From positions 1-6,334 of the forward strand of contig CAIXMD010000470.1 in assembly GCA_903920415.1 (NCBI GenBank): DNA of 6,334 bases, given 5' to 3'. A program made the translations under genes and the position numbers. Each line of letters opens with the position of its first letter. Within the stretch, counting starts at the first letter, position 1. The DNA is from an uncultured Desulfomonile sp. Its GTDB lineage: Bacteria > Desulfobacterota > Desulfomonilia > Desulfomonilales > Desulfomonilaceae. Positions 1 through 6,027 of this stretch are shown here, piece after piece. The notes below the pieces were generated by a model. It worked only from the letters and a program-made list of their open reading frames with translations, did no database searches and was not told the DNA's origin.

Positions 1-798
1 TTGGTGGCAGTTGAGCGTGAAAAACTGGCACGCTACAACTTTGAACGATCCCAACGGCTCTGGGAAAAGCAGACCGTCCCAGAGAAGGAATTCCTTACCG
101 CACAAAAAACTTTCCTGGAGGAAAAGATCGAACTCACGGCAACTGCCCGCAAGCTCATGGCCATGGGGCTTACTGAGAGAGATATAAGCAGCCTGGCAAA
201 CGGGTTTATCGATAATTTGACTCACTACATCATCCGAGCCGCTTTCGATGGAGTAGTGGTTAAGAAACACATGTCTCCAGGTGAGTGGTTAAAAGAGGAT
301 GCCGAGATCCTTGTAATAGCAGACCTGTCCACCGTGTGGGTTGAAATTATCGTGTACGCAAAATACTTAAGCGCTGTTCACATCGGGCAAAAAGCCACGG
401 TAAAGGCAGACTCCTCGGGCCTTGAAGCCGAAGGGGTAGTTTCGTATGTCGGCCCCCTTGTGGGGGAAGAAAGCCGTACTGCCAGAGCCCGTGTTGTTAT
501 TCCGAATCCCGATGGACAATGGCGTCCCGGACTCTTTGTGAAGGTCGAGTTGGTGCGCGAGGAAGTATCGGTTCCATTACTGGTTCGCAACGATGCCATT
601 CAAAGTTACAGGAATTGGTCAGTGGTATTTGTCCGGCATGACGATCAATTCGAAGCTCGACCATTGGAACTGGGGCGAACAGATGGACAGTTCACAGAAG
701 TTCTCAAGGGGCTCTCCGTTGATGAGAATTACGTTGTACGCAACAGTTTCGTGATCAAATCCGAATTGGGCAAAGCCGGGATGTCACATCAACACTAG
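1..798 (+). CDS. CzcB/CusB-type RND efflux periplasmic adaptor subunit (5' end cut by window)
   Basis: This is the C-terminal 265 residues of a membrane-fusion (periplasmic adaptor) protein that links an RND metal pump to an outer-membrane channel. Residues 1-75 are the charged second half of the alpha-helical hairpin. Residues 77-107 are the second half of the lipoyl domain (IRAAFDGVVVKKHMSPGEW). Residues 108-185 form the beta-barrel, starting ADLSTVWVEI and including the family-typical VSYVGPLVGEESRTARARVV and NPDGQWRPGLFVKVEL. Residues 186-256 are the membrane-proximal domain (FEARPLELGRTDGQ, then a GLS...VV turn). Family members are usually about 380-420 residues, so roughly 120-150 N-terminal residues, including the export signal, should lie before the window. 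The TTG at base 1 falls inside the hairpin and is read here as an internal Leu codon, not a start. The C-terminus ends in SHQH. The stop codon sits 10 bases before the pump gene. The family is clear; the exact metal cannot be told from the adaptor. Confidence 0.93.
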   Translation: MVAVEREKLARYNFERSQRLWEKQTVPEKEFLTAQKTFLEEKIELTATARKLMAMGLTERDISSLANGFIDNLTHYIIRAAFDGVVVKKHMSPGEWLKEDAEILVIADLSTVWVEIIVYAKYLSAVHIGQKATVKADSSGLEAEGVVSYVGPLVGEESRTARARVVIPNPDGQWRPGLFVKVELVREEVSVPLLVRNDAIQSYRNWSVVFVRHDDQFEARPLELGRTDGQFTEVLKGLSVDENYVVRNSFVIKSELGKAGMSHQH

Positions 799-800
799 GA
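797..800 (+). promoter_or_regulatory. Ribosome binding site of the RND pump gene
   Basis: AGGA overlaps the adaptor's TAG stop codon and lies 8 bases before the ATG at 809. This supports that ATG as the pump start and suggests that adaptor and pump are translated from one message. Confidence 0.6.
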
Positions 801-808
801 ACTCAGCC

Positions 809-3800
809 ATGATAGGACACATTCTCAAGTTTTCGATTCAGCATAGATGGATAATGATCATCCTCACCCTGATCATGGCAGGACTGGGATTCTATAATCT
901 GGCTCGCCTCAACATTGATGCAGTTCCGGATATAACCAACGTCCAGGTCCAGGTGAGTGCCCAGGCGCGAGGATTGTCAGCACTGGAAATTGAGCAAAGA
1001 ATGACTTTCCCCATTGAAACAGGCATGTTAGGACTTCCAGGGCTGATGAAGACTCGGTCGATATCGCAGTACGGGATTGCACTTGTGACGGTTATTTTCG
1101 AGGAAGGAACCGACATTTACTTTGCCAGACGTTTGGTGAGCGAGAGAATCCAGGAGATCAAAGGGACTCTTCCACCAGGGATAGAACCTGTCATGGGGCC
1201 AATTTCAACGGGCCTTGGAGAAATTTTCATGTGGACGGTGGAAGCCCTTCCCGAAGCCAAGAAGCCTGACGGCACTCCGTACACCCTGACGGATCTACGA
1301 ACAATCCAGGAATGGATCATTCGCCCTCAGCTCAGGAATACCCCCGGGGTCACCGAGATAAATACAATAGGGGGTTACGAGAAGCAATTTCATGTGACCC
1401 CTGATCCATACAAATTGATTTCCCACGGTCTGACATTCGCGGACGTGATGTCATCCCTCAACTCCAATAACGCGAATGTGGGAGCTGGATACATTGAACG
1501 CAGCGGAGGTCAATTCCTGGTTAGAGCGCCCGGGCAAGTGGCTGACCTCCAGGACATCGGAAATATCATGTTGAAGAATGTCCACGGCATCCCGATCTTT
1601 ATAAAGGACATCGCAAAGGTTCACTTCGGGAAGGAACTCAGAACAGGCGCAGCAACGAAAAATGGTGAGGAAACAGTCCTGGGAACAGTATTCATGCTCA
1701 TCGGCGAAAATAGCCGAGTTGTTGCCCAAAGGGCCGCTCAAAAGCTGCAAGAGATCAATGGAACACTCCCCAAAGGGGTAATTGCGAATGCAGTCTATAA
1801 TCGCACAACCCTTGTGGACAAGACTATCAACACTGTCAGGAAAAGCCTTACCGAAGGAGCGGTCCTTGTCATCGTTATTCTCTTGCTTATTCTGGGAAAT
1901 GTTCGAGCAGCATTCATAACAGCGCTGGTCATCCCTTTGTCGATGTTATTCACTGCCACAGGAATGGTTGCCGGCAAGTTGAGTGCAAATCTGATGAGTC
2001 TTGGGGCCATCGATTTCGGAATCATTGTCGATGGAGCTGTCGTCATTGTCGAAAACTGTTCCAGGAAGCTCACCGAGGCTCACGAGGTACACGGTCGGTT
2101 TCTCACAGGCAAGGAAAAAATCGAGGTTATCTCGGAGGCATCAGAAGAAGTCAGGAAACCGATGCTTTTTGGGGAACTCATAATAATGATCGTCTACCTT
2201 CCAATCCTCTCTTTGAGCGGAGTGGAAGGGAAAATGTTCGCCCCCATGGCATTGACGGTTCTCTTAGCGTTAACAGGAGCCCTAATCCTCTCTTTCACTT
2301 TTGTACCCGCTGCAGTAACCATATTCCTTTCGCGCAGGATGTCTCATACGGAAAACCTCCTCACACGTGGGGCGAAAAAGATGTACATTCCTGTGCTTGC
2401 CTTTGCGCTCAAGTATCGTGCTCTCGTGGTCGTGACGGCTGTAGTCATGGTTATTACCAGCGTACTCGCTACGACTCGCATGGGTCGAGAATTTATTCCG
2501 ACTCTTGATGAAGGTGATGTGGCAATCCATACCCTTCGCGTCCCGGAAACAAGTCTATCCCAATCTATTGATCTGCAGTCACTCGTAGAAAAAACTATTT
2601 TGGAAGGTTTTCCCCAAGCTGAAACCGTTTTTGGCCGTATAGGAACATCTGAGATCGCTACTGAGCCACATCCTCCAAGCATAGGCGACAAGACAATCAT
2701 TCTCAAACCCCGCAGCCAGTGGCCCGACCCGCTCCTTCCCAAGGCTGAACTTGTCAAGGCAATGGAAGAAGAAGTAAACAAACTACCCGGCAGTAGCTTT
2801 GAGTTCAGCCAGCCTATTCGAATGCGCTTTAATCATCTGCTGGCAGGAGTGCTCAGCGATGTGGCCGTAAAGGTCTTCGGCGACGACATGGATGTGATGC
2901 TTCACAAGGCAGAGGAAATTGCCGACGTAGTTAAGCAGATACCAGGAGCCACACATGGAAAAGTCGAGCAAGTGACAGGTTTGCCGATACTCACCGTACG
3001 GATGAAACGGGAAGATATGGCTCGATATGGTCTCAATGTATCTGACGTTCAGGAGGTCGTCGAAATAGCCGTGGGAGGGAAGAATGCAGGTCAGGTTTTC
3101 GAGGGAGATCGTCGCTTCGACATAGTCGTTCGTCTCCCGGAAAGGTTGCGAACTGATGTTGAGGCTCTCAAACGGCTTCCAATCCCCTTGCCTCGTCAAG
3201 AAAACAATTCCAGGTCCTTTGTTTCATCCGCTGCCATATCTGAAGATCGCAAGCAACGTTTCTTTGTAACGTTGGGCTCGGTGGCTGATCTCGTGGTCAC
3301 GCCGGGACCCAATCAAATCAGCAGGGAGGATGGTAAGCGACGTGTGGTGGTTACCACCAACGTGAGAGATCGCGACCTGGGTTCGTTTGTAGAGGAAGCT
3401 CAGAAGGCGGTTCGTGAGAAAATAAGTGTTCCTCCCGGTTACTGGATCGCCTGGGGTGGAGAATTCGAGCAGCTCATATCTGCTGCCAAACGCCTTCAAA
3501 TAGTGGTCCCCTTTGCCCTGTTTCTCATATTGGCACTTCTCTTCGCTGCATTTCGATCAATAAGGTACGCCTTGCTGGTATTCACCGGCGTTCCGCTTGC
3601 TCTGACCGGAGGAGTCGCGGCATTGTGGCTCAGGGATATTCCCCTTTCCATTTCTGCTGCTGTCGGATTCATAGCCTTATCCGGTGTCGCTGTTTTGAAC
3701 GGATTGGTAATGATCACGTTCATCAACAAACTGCGAGAGGAAGGAAGACCCTTGGAAGAGGCGATAATCCAGGGTGCGTTGACGAGGCTTCGGCCTGTAC

Positions 3801-4009
3801 TTATGACGGCGCTTGTTGCCTCGGTTGGCTTTGTACCTATGGCAATTGCAACCGGAACAGGCGCAGAGGTCCAAAAGCCACTGGCCACAGTCGTCATAGG
3901 CGGCCTTATCTCGAGCACACTTCTCACACTGATGGTGCTCCCGGCACTTTATGCTCTGATTGAGAGCCGGTTCACTCAGAACGAATTCCCCGTGGGATTG
4001 AATTCATGA
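809..4009 (+). CDS. czcA: CzcA-type heavy-metal efflux RND transporter (HME family inner-membrane pump)
   Basis: This is a complete 1066-residue proton-driven pump of the inner membrane, the usual length for HME-RND proteins. The N-terminus has the standard first helix (about 12-30) followed by LNIDAVPDITNVQVQV. Two large periplasmic loops (about 31-345 and 556-895) are flanked by helix clusters at about 346-507, 535-555 and 897-1050. Helix 4 carries DFGIIVDGAVVIVEN with D402, D408 and E415, the acidic proton-relay residues known from CzcA. The DFG-x3-DGA form is typical of pumps for Zn, Co, Cd or Ni. The periplasmic segment GTSEIATEPHPPSIGD (612-627) follows the CzcA pattern and has no methionine where CusA has LEM. 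C-terminal family blocks are intact: TRLRPVLMTALVASVGFVP and ATVVIGGLISSTLLTLMVLP. The start is supported by AGGA 8 bases upstream. The segment at about 795-819 appears longer than in the short CzcA forms I recall. Family certain; the symbol is by subfamily, and cusA would be the alternative name. Confidence 0.95.
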   Translation: MIGHILKFSIQHRWIMIILTLIMAGLGFYNLARLNIDAVPDITNVQVQVSAQARGLSALEIEQRMTFPIETGMLGLPGLMKTRSISQYGIALVTVIFEEGTDIYFARRLVSERIQEIKGTLPPGIEPVMGPISTGLGEIFMWTVEALPEAKKPDGTPYTLTDLRTIQEWIIRPQLRNTPGVTEINTIGGYEKQFHVTPDPYKLISHGLTFADVMSSLNSNNANVGAGYIERSGGQFLVRAPGQVADLQDIGNIMLKNVHGIPIFIKDIAKVHFGKELRTGAATKNGEETVLGTVFMLIGENSRVVAQRAAQKLQEINGTLPKGVIANAVYNRTTLVDKTINTVRKSLTEGAVLVIVILLLILGNVRAAFITALVIPLSMLFTATGMVAGKLSANLMSLGAIDFGIIVDGAVVIVENCSRKLTEAHEVHGRFLTGKEKIEVISEASEEVRKPMLFGELIIMIVYLPILSLSGVEGKMFAPMALTVLLALTGALILSFTFVPAAVTIFLSRRMSHTENLLTRGAKKMYIPVLAFALKYRALVVVTAVVMVITSVLATTRMGREFIPTLDEGDVAIHTLRVPETSLSQSIDLQSLVEKTILEGFPQAETVFGRIGTSEIATEPHPPSIGDKTIILKPRSQWPDPLLPKAELVKAMEEEVNKLPGSSFEFSQPIRMRFNHLLAGVLSDVAVKVFGDDMDVMLHKAEEIADVVKQIPGATHGKVEQVTGLPILTVRMKREDMARYGLNVSDVQEVVEIAVGGKNAGQVFEGDRRFDIVVRLPERLRTDVEALKRLPIPLPRQENNSRSFVSSAAISEDRKQRFFVTLGSVADLVVTPGPNQISREDGKRRVVVTTNVRDRDLGSFVEEAQKAVREKISVPPGYWIAWGGEFEQLISAAKRLQIVVPFALFLILALLFAAFRSIRYALLVFTGVPLALTGGVAALWLRDIPLSISAAVGFIALSGVAVLNGLVMITFINKLREEGRPLEEAIIQGALTRLRPVLMTALVASVGFVPMAIATGTGAEVQKPLATVVIGGLISSTLLTLMVLPALYALIESRFTQNEFPVGLNS

Positions 4010-4040
4010 CCGTCAAGGGATCAAGAACGGTTCCCCGTCG

Positions 4041-4075
4041 CCAACTTTCTTAGTTGGGATGCTTTCATCATTTTT
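4041..4075 (+). terminator. Small stem-loop with a downstream T-run between pump gene and small gene (weak terminator or attenuator)
   Basis: CCAACT (4041-4046), a 5-base loop and AGTTGG (4052-4057) form a 6-bp stem. A tiny GATG/CATC hairpin (4058-4069) and a T5 run (4071-4075) follow. The stem is short and the T-run is 13 bases away, so termination would be partial at best. It could tune expression of the small gene relative to the pump, or be chance. Confidence 0.25.
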
Positions 4076-4077
4076 GT

Positions 4078-4082
4078 GGAGG
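4078..4082 (+). promoter_or_regulatory. Ribosome binding site deciding the start of the small cysteine-rich gene
   Basis: GGAGG lies 5 bases before the ATG at 4088. A GTG at 4076 in the same frame overlaps this site, so that GTG is part of the ribosome binding site and not the start. Confidence 0.75.
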
Positions 4083-4087
4083 TACTT

Positions 4088-4285
4088 ATGAAAAAAGTTT
4101 TATTGTTACTGTCTATTCTGGGTGTTCTGGTCGCAGTTCCCATACTTGCACAGGACCAGAAGCCGGTCAAAGAACCGAAAGTCTACTGCTGTCATGACAA
4201 AGGCAAATGCGACAAGCTCCATATTAAAGCTGAATGTGAAAAGGAAGGGGGAAAGGTGGTCAAGGACTGCAAGGAGTGCAAGTGA
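4088..4285 (+). CDS. Small secreted cysteine-rich protein, possible periplasmic metal-binding protein
   Basis: The gene encodes 65 residues beginning MKKVLLLLSILG, with a strong GGAGG site 5 bases upstream. Residues 1-21 look like a Sec signal peptide: KK, a long Leu/Val core, and a likely cut after PILA (A21|Q22). There is no lipobox cysteine. The mature part would be about 44 residues, rich in Lys and Glu. It has six cysteines (C34, C35, C41, C50, C61, C64) plus H36 and H45, arranged as CCHDKGKC, then AEC-x3-GGK, then CKEC. A CC...C...GG...C layout recurs in short exported domains of anaerobic proteobacteria as I recall them, but I cannot name a family. It begins 78 bases after the pump stop on the same strand, so it is probably co-transcribed. 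A role in binding or handing over the exported metal in the periplasm is inference. Disulfide-stabilised structure without metal is the main alternative. Confidence 0.8.
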   Translation: MKKVLLLLSILGVLVAVPILAQDQKPVKEPKVYCCHDKGKCDKLHIKAECEKEGGKVVKDCKECK

Positions 4286-4339
4286 TTAGTGCCTGGCTGG
4301 TATCAGTCTAGTGCGACGCGGAGAACAATCCGAAAAATC

Positions 4340-4380
4340 GCCCAGAACCAAAATGGATCAGCCCTGGACGGTTTCTGGGC
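4340..4380 (+). repeat. Imperfect inverted repeat (stem-loop) downstream of the efflux operon
   Basis: GCCCAGAA (4340-4347) pairs with TTCTGGGC (4373-4380). The inner CC (4348-4349) can pair with GG (4370-4371) if T4372 is bulged out. The remaining loop is 20 bases. No T-run follows directly, so it is not a classical intrinsic terminator. It could protect the 3' end of the efflux message or mark the remnant of a mobile repeat. A second very short hairpin, CCGA-TGG-TCGG (4390-4400), is followed by an AT-rich ATATTTATTT. The 4286-4441 stretch otherwise shows no gene that I can support. Confidence 0.4.
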
Positions 4381-4441
4381 CAAGATTGCCCGATGGTCGG
4401 ATATTTATTTGCCCTGATGGATGGATTTAAGTGATAACTTG

Positions 4442-4470
4442 TTGATCAGAGGCCTGTATCGTACTATATT
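4442..4470 (+). promoter_or_regulatory. Sigma70-like promoter for the thioredoxin-fold gene
   Basis: TTGATC (4442-4447), a 17-base spacer and TATATT (4465-4470) match the -35 and -10 consensus in 4/6 and 5/6 positions with ideal spacing. Transcription would begin near 4477, leaving an untranslated leader of about 43 bases before the ATG at 4520. The site lies downstream of the alternative ATG at 4421, which argues against that start. Confidence 0.55.
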
Positions 4471-4519
4471 ATTGCGGAAGGCTTCGAGGACAAAAGCATG
4501 TTTACGTGAGATATCGATC

Positions 4520-4936
4520 ATGACCCCCATAAATATTGAAATTATTATGCCGATGCTCACCACGCTCGAGTTCGGCTGTAGCAGATGCGGCATCCTCTTT
4601 AATCAACTTGATGTACAGAAGGATTACTACAGTGACTGCTGCGAAGAGTATCCGGAAGAGTGGAAACAGGAGGCTGCCGCGATCTTAGATGCCGTACGAA
4701 GGCTCTCCAGCCTTTACAAACATAGGTTAAGGTTCAAATTGATAGACGCTCAATCCCCACTCGGCCTTTGGAAGCAAATACGGTATCGTATCTCCCAATT
4801 GCCGGCTTTCATCGTTGACCGAAAACACCTCTGTTATGGATACGATTCAGAAAAACTCGAATCGATTATTGACCTGCAAATTCAGGAAGCATCGAGGCTA
4901 ATAAACAGGGAAGTGCAAAACAGGGTGGGATATTAG
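4520..4936 (+). CDS. Thioredoxin-fold protein with CSRC dithiol motif
   Basis: The gene encodes 138 residues from the ATG at 4520. The protein opens with a beta strand (INIEIIMPML) leading into GCSRC (C20, C23), the place and spacing of a thioredoxin/glutaredoxin active-site CxxC. A further CC pair sits at C40-C41, and C105 lies near the C-terminus. Another strand, RFKLIDA, precedes SQLPAFIVDRKHLCYGYDSEKLESII, where LPAF matches the cis-proline loop and final strand-helix of the fold. The insertion between CxxC and the second strand is charged and helical. There is no signal peptide, so it is probably cytoplasmic. In-frame codons extend back to an ATG at 4421, adding 33 residues, but those residues are not thioredoxin-like, that ATG has no clear ribosome site, and a promoter overlaps the stretch. 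The chosen ATG has only a weak GTGAG at 4506-4510. It may reduce or bind a thiol-reactive metal or metalloid, or service a nearby enzyme. Its partner is unknown and I do not recognise the exact subfamily. Confidence 0.75.
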   Translation: MTPINIEIIMPMLTTLEFGCSRCGILFNQLDVQKDYYSDCCEEYPEEWKQEAAAILDAVRRLSSLYKHRLRFKLIDAQSPLGLWKQIRYRISQLPAFIVDRKHLCYGYDSEKLESIIDLQIQEASRLINREVQNRVGY

Positions 4937-4958
4937 AACAAGTGGTTCAACAATGCCA

Positions 4959-4996
4959 GTCTTGTGGGGATACCATGATCAGAATTCCCACAAGAC
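4959..4996. terminator. Perfect 10-bp inverted repeat between convergent genes, possible bidirectional terminator
   Basis: GTCTTGTGGG (4959-4968) and CCCACAAGAC (4987-4996) are exact inverted copies around an 18-base loop. It lies 22 bases after the plus-strand thioredoxin-fold stop and 30 bases beyond the minus-strand ArsA-like stop. This is where a shared terminator would sit. Neither side has a clean T-run (CATATATTTC follows on the plus strand), so factor-dependent termination, a message-end stabiliser or a protein-binding site are alternatives. Confidence 0.5.
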
Positions 4997-5026
4997 CATA
5001 TATTTCAACTTTCAAGAACCGAGAGC

Positions 5027-6010
5027 CTAAGATCTGACAAGTTGGTCGGCCAACCGATTTAGCATGGCATCACCTTTGACCTCAGTCTCGAATAAAGGTA
5101 CAACAGCCCTGACTTTGTCACCGAAGATTTTCCAAATCTGTTCCATGTGCTCGTTTTGCATCGAGACACGATTGCGTACAAACTCTGCTGAATCCTTGTG
5201 AACCTGATCCTTCGGAATAACCATATTCACAACCACTCCGCCGACCGGAATGCCGAACTCGTAGAACCAATTGATGAACCTCGTGATGACGGCTATAGGC
5301 AAGCTCTCCGGTAGGGTGACAAAGAAAAACGCGGTAAGAGCATCATCGGTCAAAAGATCCTTAGCGTGAGCCATCCTGTCCTTGAAGTTCAACAAATAGT
5401 CAAGCAAAGGGTCCTTTTCCTTCTTCTTGGAGAAGGACAGCAACTCTCGGAGAGACTTGGCTTCTTCCTTGCTCTTAAGCATCTTCTCAACCCACAGGGA
5501 GTAGACCTTGGACATGCCCAGAAGGCGTCTTGCATTCGCAGTAGGCGCAGTATCGAAAACGTAGAAGTCATATTCGTCTTTGAACATGAGATCTATCATG
5601 TTTTCAAACATCGCCGACTCTTCGAACGCCGGGTTCATTGTAGCCGATTCTATAAAATCCTCTGCTTTTGTCGTTATATCCGCGAACTTTAAGAACCAGT
5701 TGATCTTCTCACGAATTTCCTTCTTGGAACGCTCGATTGTTTCGCGAGTATCGATTTCGAATGCATAACAGTTTTGTTCATCGCAAACCATCACTGGTTT
5801 ACCGAAAACATTTTGCCCAAAAAGGTTGGAAAGACTGTGGACTGGATTTGTGGAAGCCAGCAAAGTTTTTCTACCCTGTTTGGCGGACCAGAGGGCCGCA
5901 GCTCCAGCCATAACGGTCTTTCCTACGCCCCCTTTACCGCCGAAAAAGATATATTTCAGTTGGGGATGATTCGTCATAAAATTGTTCATATTGATCGTAA
6001 TATTGTTCAT
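5027..6010 (-). CDS. ArsA/Get3-family ATPase with altered switch I and switch II
   Basis: The gene encodes 327 residues from the ATG at 6010, chosen because AGGGG (6017-6021) lies 6 bases upstream. A TTG at 6031 overlaps the previous stop and is unlikely. Length fits a single-domain ArsA/Get3 protein. Residues 24-32 are GGKGGVGKT, the deviant Walker A loop with the family's signature lysine. The switch I block reads STNPVHSLSNLFG, with N55 where ArsA and Get3 have the Mg/water-handling Asp of STDP. The switch II block is DTAPTANARRLLG (153-165) instead of the common DTAPTGHTLRLL. FFFVTLPESLPI (229-240) and GGVVVNMVIPKDQ (257-269, with the nucleotide-binding Asn) are typical. The CxxC zinc motif of Get3 and the metalloid cysteines of E. 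coli ArsA are not seen at their usual places; only C76 and C81 occur. No ArsB or ArsD gene is visible. Family membership is firm; arsenite transport or membrane-protein targeting is not shown. It follows a paralogue by 17 bases, so the two probably act as a pair. Confidence 0.9.
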   Translation of the reverse strand: MNNITINMNNFMTNHPQLKYIFFGGKGGVGKTVMAGAAALWSAKQGRKTLLASTNPVHSLSNLFGQNVFGKPVMVCDEQNCYAFEIDTRETIERSKKEIREKINWFLKFADITTKAEDFIESATMNPAFEESAMFENMIDLMFKDEYDFYVFDTAPTANARRLLGMSKVYSLWVEKMLKSKEEAKSLRELLSFSKKKEKDPLLDYLLNFKDRMAHAKDLLTDDALTAFFFVTLPESLPIAVITRFINWFYEFGIPVGGVVVNMVIPKDQVHKDSAEFVRNRVSMQNEHMEQIWKIFGDKVRAVVPLFETEVKGDAMLNRLADQLVRS

Positions 6011-6016
6011 AGCATA

Positions 6017-6021
6017 CCCCT
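6017..6021 (-). promoter_or_regulatory. Ribosome binding site of the complete ArsA-like gene
   Basis: AGGGG on the minus strand lies in the 17-base gap after the upstream gene's stop and 6 bases before the ATG at 6010. It selects that ATG and suggests coupled translation of the two ATPase genes. Confidence 0.65.
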
Positions 6022-6027
6022 GCCGCC

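Noticed and set aside
1..3. TTG at the first base as the true adaptor start
   Set aside because: It would remove the first half of the hairpin and lipoyl domains and the export signal. The gene is simply cut by the window edge.
2344..2781. Minus-strand 145-residue open frame inside the pump gene
   Set aside because: It lies fully antisense to a highly conserved coding region and its composition looks like a reverse-frame shadow.
3625..3963. Plus-strand 112-residue cysteine-rich open frame inside the pump gene
   Set aside because: Its cysteines come from out-of-frame reading of the conserved pump C-terminus. There is no separate ribosome site or domain.
4076..4087. GTG start four codons before the small cysteine-rich gene
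   Set aside because: The GTG is embedded in the GGAGG ribosome binding site that serves the ATG at 4088.
4421..4519. N-terminal extension of the thioredoxin-fold gene from an ATG at 4421
   Set aside because: The added 33 residues do not fit the fold, no good ribosome site precedes that ATG, and a well-formed promoter overlaps the stretch.
4405..4593. Minus-strand 62-residue open frame across the start of the thioredoxin-fold gene
   Set aside because: It has no recognisable domain or ribosome site and overlaps the promoter and start of a better supported gene.
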